Position numbers and translations under genes: made by a program. A stretch of DNA of 64,000 nucleotides. Origin: Liolophura sinensis (Eukaryota; Mollusca; Polyplacophora; Chitonida; Chitonidae). The notes beneath the pieces were generated by a model. That model did no database searches. It saw only the letters and a program-made list of their open reading frames with translations, and was not told where the DNA came from. This document shows positions 13,701 to 23,500 of this stretch, piece by piece (the first letter of the stretch is position 1; the number at the start of each line of letters is the position of its first letter). The stretch spans positions 53,418,984 through 53,482,983 of the forward strand of contig NC_088300.1 in NCBI RefSeq assembly GCF_032854445.1, written 5' to 3'.

Positions 13701-13826
13701 GTGCTTTATCAACCGTTCTATTAGTAATTCTTTGTATACTGTAGGTAGATATCGCTGTACTTGAGGGATTCTGTGGAGATTGTTCTGAATGCATCCCAAA
13801 CAGATGTCTCGCAGGAGTTTCACCAT
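4598..13826 (-). CDS. LRR_CC / AMN1-like leucine-rich repeat protein, ten-exon gene
   Basis: Ten coding exons on the minus strand (13826-13526, 12976-12820, 12478-12363, 11945-11866, 11477-11429, 9986-9750, 8604-8380, 7649-7494, 6135-5953, 4714-4598) join in phase except at one point. They give about 539 residues once one extra base in exon 2 is allowed for. The start is chosen because ATG lies in GCCATGG and opens a frame resembling the AMN1 N-terminus (CL.CI..N...I...LP). Residues from about 75 to 500 are RNI-type repeats of the form CxxLxxLxLxxCxxITDxGL, as in FBXL, AMN1 and EIN3-binding F-box proteins. No F-box is visible. The N-terminus also loosely fits a BC-box/cullin-box arrangement (L...C...I then LP...), which would suit an E3-ligase adaptor, but that is inference. 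A non-LRR tail of 38 residues ends the protein. I cannot name the orthologue. Confidence 0.88.
5162..5991. repeat. 92-bp minisatellite spanning exon end and 5' splice site
   Basis: The motif TGTGACTTTGTAACA recurs at 5241, 5333, 5425, 5517, 5609, 5701, 5793, 5885 and (in the exon) 5977: an exact 92-bp period, plus a partial unit at 5162. On the minus strand each unit holds about 39 bases matching the end of exon 9, coding YKVTPVAVRYLE against YKVTPAAVRYLE in the exon. A donor follows (mostly GGAG|GTGAGAC or GTGACAC), then about 53 bases of intron-like sequence. The array fills the start of the last intron. Confidence 0.95.
5953..6135 (-). CDS. LRR gene exon 9 (its end seeds the 92-bp minisatellite)
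   Basis: A 61-codon phase 0/0 exon from CAATTTCAG to CTAGAG|GTAAGA. It encodes LSDAGICELARCCSLESIIL, SGVRNVTDKSIFALA, NLEEIHLNGCYKVTPAA and VRYLE. Its last 39 bases (5991-5953) are the ninth register of the downstream 92-bp array. Confidence 0.9.
6391..6600 (-). mobile_element. SINE family 1, inverted diverged copy
   Basis: The segment reads the family in reverse: GGTGTCTTATGCTGTACCCA, AATATTTCACTTATACAACG and CAGCATTACTGTGGGAGG, ending in the tRNA-head complement CTCAGCCACGGAGACCCC. Part of the body is replaced by an A-rich stretch. Confidence 0.8.
6985..7170 (-). mobile_element. Decayed SINE-like repeat
   Basis: It shares its middle section with the segment at 10021-10240 and ends with CATCTGAGCCGG, like an inverted tRNA-type SINE head. 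It is too diverged to assign a boundary. Confidence 0.4.
7494..7649 (-). CDS. LRR gene exon 8
   Basis: A 52-codon phase 0/0 exon from TCTGTGCAG|ATG to GAG|GTATGG. It encodes MNVDVLRQVALNCCNLALLD, LSGLLCVEDDLLFLL and SLTHVGLKGCRE, two LRRs. Confidence 0.88.
8096..8185. repeat. 24-bp tandem repeat, about 3.7 copies
   Basis: The unit AATCATACATGATTTTGAAT plus four bases repeats with almost no divergence, about 200 bp into the intron after exon 7. Unlike the three arrays at exon ends, it does not touch a splice site. Confidence 0.85.
8380..8604 (-). CDS. LRR gene exon 7
   Basis: A 75-codon phase 0/0 exon: ILEKVGGQLRELDISGSV, HISDEGLQAVSQCCGKLEVL, LLENITGESLLPLF and QLRKLLLSCRK. The acceptor is GTGTTGTAG and the donor AAG|GTTGGT. 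About three LRRs. Confidence 0.9.
9750..9986 (-). CDS. LRR gene exon 6
   Basis: A 79-codon phase 0/0 exon between TTTCCAG and AAG|GTTAGT. It encodes LSQGCTQLKSLDLSYCNKLS, then TELSLCGILLEDSDLF and HLMSIRLSGVSALSDDTLTK, about three LRRs. It has no internal ATG near its start, so it is easy to miss in ORF scans. Confidence 0.88.
10021..10240 (-). mobile_element. Decayed SINE-like repeat
   Basis: The segment opens with TGGTGTTTTACACAGTA (the inverted family-1 tail) and ends with tRNA-head-like AGCGGGG. It shares a middle (ATGGGTGGA...GTAAACCA...CTCCTGACT) with a similar segment at about 6985-7170, suggesting one older subfamily. Confidence 0.5.
10977..11276. mobile_element. Foldback/MITE-like long inverted repeat in LRR-gene intron
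   Basis: Arms of about 140 bp face each other around about 11128. The core arms 11090-11117 and 11138-11165 are perfect over 28 bp (GAGGTTAAACCTGAAACAGA and on). Outer arms pair AGCACTGTAC (10981) with GTACAGTGCT (11272) and TATGTTGGTACT with AGTACCAACATA, with scattered mismatches. No transposase frame is present. This looks like a non-autonomous palindromic element. It lies between exons 5 and 6. Confidence 0.85.
11429..11477 (-). CDS. LRR gene exon 5 (49-nt microexon)
   Basis: A short exon between TACTGCAG and GTAAGT. Joined in phase 2 to exon 4 it reads CPNLKKLNAHGCNRISGQGL, the canonical LRR_CC pattern across the junction, which strongly supports both boundaries. Confidence 0.85.
11866..11945 (-). 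CDS. LRR gene exon 4
   Basis: The exon starts in phase 0 after ATTACTCTAG and encodes EELDVGLLTMSDVSLEELG, then RRCPNLKK. It ends in phase 2 at donor AA|GTGAGT and contains one leucine-rich repeat. Confidence 0.85.
12363..12478 (-). CDS. LRR gene exon 3
   Basis: The acceptor is a T-rich tract ending GTAG and the donor is TTTA|GTAAGT. It encodes IVKVVSANPLVRVLELKG followed by IPRLDDTIF, typical RNI-type LRRs, and ends in phase 0 at GQSL. Confidence 0.85.
12820..12976 (-). CDS. LRR gene exon 2 (contains apparent +1 frameshift)
   Basis: Acceptor TTTGTTCTTGCAG precedes the exon, and the phase-1 join with exon 1 gives the LRR motif NVTDEGI. The frame runs to LEKLSLKG, then becomes LYISLWGR-stop. 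If one G of the GGG at 12843-12845 (plus-strand CCC) is dropped, it reads LKGCTSVSGEG and joins exon 3 in phase as GIVKVV. That is an ordinary LRR_CC sequence. The donor is AAG|GTAATT. This may be a sequencing error or a real lesion. Confidence 0.8.
13526..13826 (-). CDS. LRR gene exon 1 (start codon, N-terminal cap)
   Basis: It begins MVKLLRDICLGCIQNNLHRI and ends at IRCDNVT, followed by donor G|GTAAGT (phase 1). The frame codes for a helical N-terminal cap (to about residue 60) and the first LRR. An upstream acceptor-like TTTGGTTTCAG at about 13870 suggests the exon extends into 5' UTR and that a non-coding first exon lies further upstream. An ATG at 13869 opens an overlapping 74-codon frame that would act as an upstream ORF if it is in the mRNA. 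Confidence 0.85.
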
Positions 13827-15189
13827 GGCAACTGATGTGAAAAATGTTACACACCAGATTGCTCAACATCTGAAACCAAAAAGTTAGACCAGTAACTTAC
13901 ATGTATCATAAGTCAGTAAAATCACAAAATGTATTTTTTTATCTGCTTGGGGTTTTATGCCATGGTAGAGGAAAGGTAATCAGATTTATCAGTGAAAAAA
14001 GAGATCGATGCGGGACATCACCGCACATTGGCATGGCCCCCTAGCCTGAATTTCCTGAATAGAACTTGCAAAAGATATATTTATATTTGTGATAAGCCCG
14101 ACAGCATGCTGCAGTTCTAGTCAGAAGTCACTCCTTTTAAAATGATTAAGAGTTTCAGTGTGTAACCTACACAATGGCAGGTACAACTGAAAGCGTGAAC
14201 AGAGAAGGGGTGCTGAAGTCAAAATATTGTTCAAAATGAATTACCAGGTAAATAAGTAACTATGGATGAGGAAAGAATGACTATTCGTGAAACAAGAAGA
14301 TAAGGTGGGTAACTTAGCGTTAGCAACGTTGTTTGGAAACTCTTAACTTCTTTAAATCGAGCTACTTCTGAATAGAACTGTAGCATGTCATCAAGCTTCT
14401 CGAGTTCTAGTCAGAAAATTCGGGTTGCATTCGACTCCTGAATTTTAAACCGCAGTGACGCCTGGATTCGAGTCTGCGACTTTAGTGGGCAGTAGCTGAT
14501 CGGCAGGGGCGAGAACAAAGCTTTAGCCGAATGTTTAGCTGATCATAAGTTGCAAGAGCAGACGAAGTTCAATTCCCACTTTCAGTTCACAACAACAACA
14601 ACGTAGCATTCTCAAAAGAAAATGAATCAGTAACAGCTGCCTTAAAGCATTAATGTCCGACAGTGGGAGTACCATGTTTAAATATAGATACACTGTAATT
14701 AACCATTTCAATACTCACTGAATAAGTCATGGGGTTTAGTCATGGCGTTCAGATTTCACAATTTTGTTTACTGTTACCTACCATCGACTACAACAACAAC
14801 GGAGACGAAGGGGAGTAATTCTGTGTTGTTATTTAATTAATGGGATTGTCTCCCTTCCTCTTCCCGTGCATGATACGATGTCAGGTGAACTATAGACACA
14901 AGTAGAGCTCTCCTTTAACTAAAACAACCACAGTGACGAGTAAGGTCATATTTACTTATATATTTATTTGATTGTTGTTTAACGCCGTGGTCAATAAATA
15001 CTCTTCACACGACTTTCACGACAAGACTTGTCAGTGCCATGACATACACTTTCACATTAGGGCCGGCTGGCGTGATCGTGTAACGTAGGGGTACAGAACA
15101 TACTGCACTACTTTCACGTCCACGAATAGTGGGTATTTCGAAAGCATAATTAAGGATTTTATAACAACATTTTCAACGCTAGAGCTTCC

Positions 15190-15331
15190 TTGACCTGGCG
15201 GTTAGCGTGATAGGTCGTGGATCTTTGCTGGGCTATGCCCGGTTTCCTCCCATCATAATGATGGCCCTATAAGTGAAATATTCTTGAGTACGTCGTAAAA
15301 CACCAATTGCTTAAATAAATAAATAAATAAA
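15190..15331 (+). mobile_element. SINE family 1, truncated copy
   Basis: The segment contains GGCGGTTAGCGTGATAGGTC, TGCCCGGTTTCCTCCCATCA, AAGTGAAATATTCTTGAGTA and an AAATAAATAAAT tail. The B-box and centre are lost. Confidence 0.8.
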
Positions 15332-15419
15332 GTTTTCCACCTCAGTGAGTTTTACAGAGGGCACATTTTGGGGGTAATTTCATGCATCGAAATGTTCAAT
15401 AGAGCTGATTAAAATGATA

Positions 15420-16780
15420 ACAAGTGACTAATATCAAGTATGGCATGAATTAGTGCGTCAAGACGTCGCGACATTCTATTCACAAGGCTGTTTATGGTGT
15501 CATTAGACAAAGTGTCCCACTCATCAGTCAGAATCCATGCGTCGAAACAGACATTCGTATACCATGCAGTCGTCAATAAAAATGGACGTTCCGGGTCAAT
15601 ATTCGCAAGGATAATTCCAAAAACTACGTTTTGACACCAACCACAAAAGAACTAAGAAAGTACATAAAGTACGAAATTAGGACGGAATCGTGCAAAGAGA
15701 AGCAGTCAAAAGATTTCAATGATGAAAGTTCTAGGCGAATGAATGCAATCTATGTTCAAATCGTGGAGCATGTTAGTATATAAGTTGTCGATAATGAAAA
15801 TATGAATCTCAATTGCGCTTCGACCGCAACTTTTCATATGTCCAACGTGGCGATTTAATTCAACACAGCGTGAATATACAGCACCCTGAGATAAAAACTC
15901 CTGTAGAGTTTAAAGATTGTTCCTGGTGATGACCTTTCAGAATATGGCATACCAGGCTTGCTCAAAAGGGTTCATATCTGGGAGCAAGAAGACCGTGGTA
16001 ACTGCTCCACATCCTCTGCCTCAAGAAATTCTCTCGCTGCAAGGGCCCAGTGTGGCCTAGCGCTTTTGTGTTGGGGCCAACATTACACTGTTTCCAGAAA
16101 CCCTACTTGCGTGTGGAACGACGTTGACGTTTTCATCCGGAACCACCGCTGAAGTTCTCCACCATAATGTATACCAGCCCATATCATCACTGAGTCGGCA
16201 CTACTTTGATTCCCTTCCTCAATACATTCATGGAGGATCTAGACAAATAACCGTGAAACCTTTGCACTTTATGAAACTTTGACGTCTTTCTACATGTCAA
16301 GGGTATAGCCACTCTCAGCCTTAAAGATAGCATGTCACCAGTGTCCAAGCTGTAGCCTTTTGTACTCTGAGCCTAGTAAAGACGAGCAAGTCTGTGTTGA
16401 ACGGTTAGGCCAGGACATTTGATCATTTATTTTGCTCGGTAACTATGTTGAAACAATCTCCGATTCACTGTTTGGCGGGAAACGCTGAGTCCGTACTATT
16501 GATTCCACAAATGATAAAGACCGTTCATTGATATTTTCATGTTCCTGTGGAACCAAATGAAGCCGTCGGAGATCGTCGGGTCCTCACATGACCCTCCTCT
16601 CGATGACCTTGGAGGAGCAACCGCACTCTGCGATCTTCCAACGGAACGAGCAACAGGGGGCTTGTCTGTACCCTTATCATCGGAGTACAAGCACACCTCG
16701 GTGTACACTGGAAAAAGCGTTGGACATGGGAAAGGGGCAAAACAGTAGAAAAAGGCCAACAGAAAGCCATATTACGTAAC
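15420..16780 (-). pseudogene. Decayed Tc1/mariner-like transposase remnant
   Basis: On the minus strand the frame at about 16090-15950 reads KSARPHWALAAREFLEAEDV, then after a shift LPDMNPFEQAWYAI. These correspond to the D-N-ARPH and SPDMNP.E boxes of Tc1-type DDE transposases. The second aspartate region reads KS instead of DN, and stops and shifts break the frame. N-terminal material may reach about 16780. No terminal repeats are clear. It is unrelated in detail to the intact copy at 29.9 kb. Confidence 0.65.
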
Positions 16781-17103
16781 TAAAAAATATGCAGGAAAAT
16801 CGTCATCCCTATAGTTTAGGTACTGGGCACCTAGACTTTGTAATCTTTCATCCGCTCTGATATGATTACTGGGTTACTCGAAGAGAAATATGTTTTATGA
16901 TTGGGTGTGAAGAAATTTTATTCCAATTTTATGCAACAGCGTACGTATACCACAAACATTACAGTGAGCTTCACATCTCAACTGATCAGTGTTGTGACAT
17001 ATTCTATGCCTATACATATACCGGAAACATTCAGAGGGGTTTCAACGACTCGATTAGACAGAGAGCATTTTCGCCCATATTAGATATACATATTCCTTTC
17101 CAG

Positions 17104-17188
17104 TTGTTAGGAAGGTCTACTAGCAACTTGCGGATGGTCGTGTATTACCCCCCGGCTCTACCCGGTCTCCTACCACCATAATGCTAAA
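17104..17188 (+). mobile_element. SINE family 1, internal fragment
   Basis: GGAAGGTCTACTAGCAACTT, GCGGATGGTCGTG and CACCATAATGCT match the middle of family 1. Head and tail are missing. Confidence 0.75.
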
Positions 17189-17556
17189 TGTTAGAATATT
17201 TCCCCCATATATACTGAGCTCTGATGGAAGCCTGGTGATAATAGGAAAAGACAGCTCAAACCTGGAGTAAGAATAGCCCGATAGATTGCTGAAAATTCTC
17301 AGGTGAGTTTTAAGGAATATACATCTTCTGGGTGGGGTATGCTTGACTTGTTTTAAAATATTTTTCAAGTAATGTTTGACTGGTGGCCATAAAAGTTTAT
17401 TCCATTTAAAGTCTCTAGCCTTCCCAAATCGCACACGGATTCGACCTCTTGTAGACGGGTAAAGTGCTGTCTCGCTAGCTCCAACTCCCTACCAGTAATT
17501 AACTATTAATTAAGGTCATGTGTTAATAATATATCTTTCGCTGGACTAGCTAGGGC

Positions 17557-17785
17557 TTATCACTGCATTTTTTTACCTAATTCCGCTTAAGCCATGGTGC
17601 TTGAGGGCGTGTAAATTGTTACTATTTATGCATTTACATGAACAGTTAGAATAAAACACTGACTCAGGTAAACTGACAAGAGGCCGTATGTCACCGTGTA
17701 TGTGTGATCATTTGCCAGCTATCATACTGTCGTCGCTGCTTTGGTTTTACTCTCTATGCTGTACGTCTTTAATTACATTGTATTC
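17557..17785 (+). repeat. Dispersed repeat family R1, copy 1
   Basis: The copy starts ATCACTGCATTTTTTTACC and contains GCTTAAGCCATGGTGCT, ACTATTTATGCATTTACAT, GACAAGAGGCCGTATG, TAGCTATCATACTGTCGTCG-like and TTTGGTTTTACTCTCTAT. Four further copies or fragments lie at 17.93, 22.9, 26.6 and 40.1 kb. There is no coding capacity; it may be a MITE or a SINE body. Confidence 0.75.
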
Positions 17786-17933
17786 CTGTAAAAACTAGGA
17801 TTCTGCTCGTGGACTAAGTATTCCCGAGGCCTGGCCCGTTTGCATTGTTTTAATGTGATTGTATCTTAAATGTGATGACAATAAGGCATTCTGAGTAATT
17901 CAAGACCAGTGACGTCTAATAAATTGAAATTAA

Positions 17934-18165
17934 TATCACTGCATTTTGTTTTTACCCAATATTGCTTAAGCCATGGTGCTGGGCGGCGTGTAAATTGCTA
18001 CTATTTATGCATTTACATTAACAGTTAGAATAATAGCCTGACTCAGGTAAAGTAACAAGAGGCCGTATTTCACCACTTACTTGTAACCATTTGCTAGCTA
18101 TCATACTGTCGTCGCAGCTTTGGTTTTACTCTCTATAGTGTGCGCCTTTAATTGTATTATATTTT
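17934..18165 (+). repeat. Dispersed repeat family R1, copy 2
   Basis: Same family and orientation as 17557-17785, offset by 377 bp and roughly 85% alike by eye. The pair could be a tandem duplication or two insertions. Confidence 0.75.
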
Positions 18166-18989
18166 GTTCAGACAACGAAGATTAAAAGTGCTTAACTCCG
18201 AGAGTAAAATGGTCCACGTCATCTAAGTGAAAAATTCGTTCGGGGGGAACACACAAATGAAATAGCTTTAGAGTTGCTGTGCTTGCTGAATTTTATGTGG
18301 TGAAGATATGTATGGACTCATTATCACTTTGGTCCGATATTCTTTTGGTGTTTAAACAATTTAAGCAAAGCTATATACACGAAAGTTGGTTTACCGACGA
18401 ATTGGTGAAGTCCTTTACGTAGAAGCTTTACCCCGATTGTCATATATCACCAACTGGGGCCGAGGTGGCCCAGGTGGTTAGCCAGGGTATAGTTAGAAAC
18501 AGTACACAATGTTGGTCTTCACAGATTTCGCGAAGGCATTTTGCGTTCAGAGAAGCCTAACTGTTCCAACGGTAAAAATGTATTGAGAAATGACGCCAAT
18601 GTAACTACGGTATTTCAACCAAAGTTTAGTCTCTCGAAATGCACTTTCAGAAAACTACAAAGGCCTTAATGAGGACAGATTTTCTTAGAAATTAATTAAA
18701 CTTAATAAAACGAACTAAGGTGACAATACAAGGTGGGTGAATCAGAATCAAGCAAAATGTGTTCTTTGAAGAAGAAAAAATTGAAGTGAAATACAGTAAT
18801 AACACTAACTGGTTATACATACACTTCCTTTTTTTGGTTATGGTGGTTATTTTGCAATTTCAGTTGTTCAAAGATACTTCACTGAAGTTAAATATAATGT
18901 GACTCTCTCGACATTATGATTAAATATGTTACTTTTTAAATTAATTTTTACTGCAAGATATCTTTAAAAAATGTCAGGAAGAATTAAGA

Positions 18990-19022
18990 AAGTGAAACAC
19001 CAATCAAATAAATAAATAAATA
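18990..19022 (+). mobile_element. SINE family 1 tail fragment
   Basis: Only GAAACACCAATCAAATAAAT and the AAATAAAT run remain. Confidence 0.5.
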
Positions 19023-19769
19023 CTCCACATGCTATAGTCATGTTATATATTGTAACTGTCGGTCTGTGGACTAGCTGTGATAATTGTTCGAACTGCTTCC
19101 AATATGTTTTCTTACGCCATAGGGAGCTGTCAGTTACAGGTTGGATCCATGGAACTCTCAAGCTGCTTTAATGTTTTCTTTTTCCAAAATTTTTTTCAAG
19201 CTTTCGAAAAAGCAATTTCGGATCCAGCTGTTGAATGTATAAAAAGTACTAAAACTTATAAACTGCAAAAAACTGAGTAAATAATGATTATAGATTAGAC
19301 ACTTGACAAAAAAGCTACGTCACGCCATATCACGTGAAAAGATTAAGCCGGAAGTTCGTTTTAACAAGCTGAAAACAAATCTGAGTTTCAAAGTCAAAGT
19401 CCTAAGATAGTTTTGCAATATTCAGATGTTTAGGTTTTCATTATAAGTTCAGTGGTGTTACAACTCCAGGATTGAAGCCATAAGATGATATATATCCGTG
19501 TCACTTGGAAAAATAATTTTACTCCTAACAATGTATACCACTAGAAACTCAGTACCTTTCAGCAGAAAACTGGTACGTGTGAGTACAGAGTGCGAGAGAT
19601 GTGTACTTATGATTATAATGTGAAAGGGACAGAATTTCGATTGCTTTCTCGGTCAGTGTTTGCCCACTGTGCTTTCTGGGGTAACTCTATTCCGCGGGTG
19701 TTGTTCGCGCAGCACGCTGGCAGTTGTACGCCTCTCACCGCACCAAGCGCACGGCCGACGGGGCCCAGT

Positions 19770-19778
19770 TATAAATAG
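19770..19778 (+). promoter_or_regulatory. TATA box of gene 2 (candidate)
   Basis: TATAAATAG follows a GC-rich stretch (GCACGGCCGACGGGGCCCAG) in otherwise AT-rich DNA, about 500 bp before the proposed ATG of gene 2. This fits a core promoter with initiation near 19800 and a leader of about 470 nt. Confidence 0.5.
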
Positions 19779-20272
19779 ACATCCCGGCCTTCTTTTGCCT
19801 CTTTAAGCCGTGACACTTCTTCAGTGGAGCCGTGCACTTAACACAACTTGAGACGATGTAGAAATGGACTGGACATGTGTGCCGTTTAAACTCGTTTACA
19901 TATGGTGCTGATGATTATAAAAATTATTACGGAGAAGGCGAGATGGAATGTAAGGGAAACTTTATATAACAAGTATGTCGATCATAGGCGCGGTGTAATT
20001 CGGATCAGTTTTTGAGGGCTTGGCTCTGGGAGGCTTGGCATGCCTGCTGATTTCATCTAACTGGACTAACTCCGTGGTACCAAACATGTCAAGAAAAAAA
20101 AGAATGTATTCAGTAATATGAGAAAGATGAAGAAATATGTGCTTTAGAGAGGAGCAGAAACTTACGAAGAACAAACTTGCAGGATCTGTAAGGATAGTGT
20201 GGGTAAGCCAGTGTTGAGCTGGGCCTGAACACATCGTGCATGGCTTTAGCCTAGCCTTCTCATCCCCGAACA

Positions 20273-20530
20273 ATGAACGCTAGTAAAGTCCGGAATTTCC
20301 CTTGTTTGTGCTTCCTCTTTGCCTTGATTAGCTCTGTCAACTGTACTACCAGGTGTTCCAGGAAGAACCATGCCCGGGAGACAGGCCCTGTGCCCGTAAC
20401 GGCTTCTGCCCTAACCCTGCCGGTCAGTTCTGTGAGGTGACAGGGGCAGAAGAGGCGGGTGATTGCGATGAGGAACTCGGGTTCGTCTGTGTGGAGACCT
20501 CTCCTGGCGAAGAAGGGGGGATCTGCAAGG
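20273..20530 (+). CDS. Gene 2 exon 1: signal peptide and Cys-rich unit (frame break)
   Basis: ATG with A at -3 opens MNASKVRNFPCLCFLFALIS, a good signal peptide with predicted cleavage near SSVNC. At about 20351 the frame must move by one base to continue as VFQEEPCPGDRPCARNGFC and LGFVCVETSPGEEGGICK, which fits one G lost from AGG(G)TG. The Cys-rich part ends LGFVCV....GGICKG, like the end of an IGFBP domain. Donor AAGG|GTAAGC, phase 1. Alternatively the T-rich TTTGCCTTGATTAG (ending near 20332) is an acceptor and the signal peptide lies elsewhere. Confidence 0.7.
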
Positions 20531-23500
20531 GTAAGCATTAATATGCCTTAATTAACTTTCTTCTGAATCGCTCTGTTAAAGAAACTTGGTGACTTTACGG
20601 AGATTAAATCTTTTTCAGCTGTCTCCCGATCTGAAAACAAGATCAACATTCAGAGCGAGACTTTAATATTAAGGCATATTTTTGAGATGGCAATCATGCA
20701 CTGACACCAACTCCCATAAAAAAACTAATATATACATGAAAATAGGGGTGATTTACCACAATAAAGAAGCTTGCAGCCATCAGACGAGTTTCAGTTATTA
20801 TAGCGCACCTAAGCGTCAAGTCAGATGTTCATTGCTCACCCGTTCACCATAAACGGATGTGTTCCAAATTGATAGTCCCAAGACCAATTCCAAAACAACA
20901 ATAGCACCTATAAGGCAATATGTAAGAAATAATATATAAATAGTAAATAAAGTTGGTAACGTGTTAGAGAGTATTCATCACTTTTCTGCGATATAGAAAG
21001 GCCGTCCACATATTCCAGGCATGACATTGCATGATTCTATTCACAATTCATGTTACTGTGGTATATAGTCCGTGAATAGTTTGGCTAGGTCGAATACGAA
21101 CATAGCTATCTCGGTTACTCTTTGATTGCATCTGCTCATAACAGCACCATGTTGATATAAACCCGGGCCCAGTCCACGAAGACGTTTCTGGCTTAACTCA
21201 AAAATTAAATCGTTGACAGAATGCTTGGTTTTGGGTTATGGAAGTGGAGATCTTGACACAAAATATTAACACTGATTAGCTGGTAATATTCACAGGGCTC
21301 AATGATCATATTTCAAATTTTGGCTTAAGTCAAAACTGGATTTGTGGATCGTTTAACGATGCTCGAAAATACTCTTCATGCAGAGAACAAAATAAACGAA
21401 TAAAGATAATTTGAGCTTGAATTACAACTGTTGGCATAAGTAGATTTTAGCATTGATGCTTTACTACTCCACCAAGCGTTGGGAGGAATTTGACCCAGCA
21501 ATGACTGTCCCGTATATTGTCGACTAAGAATCGGTAATTTGGAATCTCAGAATTGAAATCATTCGTTTTGGGACGTGAGAGAATAGCATGTTTTGATCAT
21601 TGAAGATTGAAATAAGATGTACCTTTTGAACCGTTTGCTGTTTCCTTTATTTCTTGTACCTGGTGCGCTGTGATTTCATGCGAACGTATCTTCATGCTAG
21701 GTTTTGTGTTGTGAATATGGAAAACATCAAATGTAAATATCCGTGGATTAATATTCTCCCGTTGCAGGTCTTGTGTGTAATCGTACTCAAGTTAAAATGT
21801 CGGCCGTAAGTAGAGTTGGTACCCATTCAGATTTGCCATTTATAATGGCACATTTTGTACACATTGGGATGTACCAAAATAGTATCAGCTTTTTACCCAA
21901 TGGGTATGATAAATGGGACACATATTTTGTCCCCAATTTTATCTGCCAAAATAGAGGCACATTTTGTACCCATGCAAAAAGAACTGACAAACGACGCGTT
22001 GCACCCAATGAGATCCGATAAAAGAGAGGCACATCTTGTACCCAACTGGTAGTGTTAAAAAGACGTATAGCTTGTACACATATACACTGAAACAATAGAT
22101 CGTGTACTTCTATTCAGTTCAACTGAAGAATGCGTTGCGACTTCTGATATCAAATGTACCTGGACATATAATGTAGTGAACAACAAAACAATTATTGAGA
22201 ATATCGCACAATTGTAAGACCCAGCGTGCGAGACCTATTGTTACATGCGCGTGAACCAAATGCAAATAAATCACCGAAATCACCCACGTTATAATCTTCA
22301 GGGCATATATACCAGTTCAACTGCTGCCAGTCATACAGAAACACGGAAATTCGGCATTATCATGTAAATGACAATACAGTGAAACATGTCACTGAAATAG
22401 ATCCGATGCATCCCCCACTTCTCGTGTGTTGAGGGAAACAATCACAGATCCGGATATAGCGGGACGGATGCGATTATTCGGCCAGGCTTGACTCTTTACC
22501 ACGCTGTATATCCTTACGCTTCGGCTGATTCACTTTCCTACTCTACTTTGTCGAGATGACTCAAGGTCAAACTACGCTTATATTTTTCAACAAACCATAG
22601 CCATAAACCACGGGTTTTTAAATCTGGTTTATGGTCTCATTTCCGATGTATTATCATGTGAATATATAGGAATGCCACCAGAAATACCCGGATAGATGCT
22701 GTCAGGCTGATATCACGCCAGACCACATCCAACAACCCAAAGCACTTTTTAAAAAACGCCATTGGTTGTTCAATGTTTTTTTTTTCAGTTCTTTAATTTT
22801 TGGCTTGCCTTGAATTTCACATTATTATTTTAGCCTGCTCTTACTGCAGGCTTGGCGAGATTGCTGACTTCTTTATAGTGCTGCCTCACGTGAACACAAA
22901 GATCCGTACACTCCACATATCCATGCCAAGCACTCACTGTAATAAAAGGCTTACAGCATAGAGAGTTGAAACAGACTGAGAGCAGCGTCGCCAGTGTGAA
23001 AACTGGCAAATGGTCACACGTATTACCGGTGAAATGCAGCCTCTTGTCAGTTTACCTCAGTTAGAGTCATAGCATGGTAACAATTGATCAACCAATAGTT
23101 TGTATATCTCCTGAAGCCGAAGGCCAAAGCCAGACTTTTACCTTATAACGGGTGAAACACGGCTTCTTGTCAGTTTACCTCAGTTAGGTGCCCTCTAGCA
23201 CCATGGCTTAAGCAAAATTAGGTAAACAAAAGTGCAGTGATGTTACCGGTGCTTGCACGAATGCTGTAACGTCTTATTTATTAAACGGATGCCATCATGT
23301 CTTATTTATAAGACGGATTCTATAACCTCCGTGTCTCGTTTACGGCGGATTGCGATTTTCCGACACACTTCGGCAAATTTGTATGCAGTAAACCCTGTCA
23401 GTAGTTCTTGCGAATCTTCGCTAAACTTGATGAGTCTGAAGATAGAGCCAACGATCTCGAGGCGGCCGGGGTACATAAATTCTGATCAATCTTAATCGGT

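Larger units (their letters stand above)
13870..20272. other. Head-to-head intergenic region of genes 1 and 2
   Basis: No coding exon could be supported. It should contain the 5' UTR and promoter of the minus-strand LRR gene, and the TATA-type promoter of gene 2 near 19770. The rest is mobile DNA: a SINE piece, a decayed Tc1-like element, and a pair of related repeats at 17.5-18.2 kb. Confidence 0.6.

Noticed and set aside
16897-17181. 94-codon frame on the plus strand
   Set aside because: Runs into a SINE fragment and has no coding signature.
21773-22021. Plus-strand frame after TTGCAG that could join gene 2 exon 1 in phase 1
   Set aside because: It is built on a degenerate GCACATTTTGTACCC repeat, is open on the other strand too, and offers no donor that would fit exon 2.
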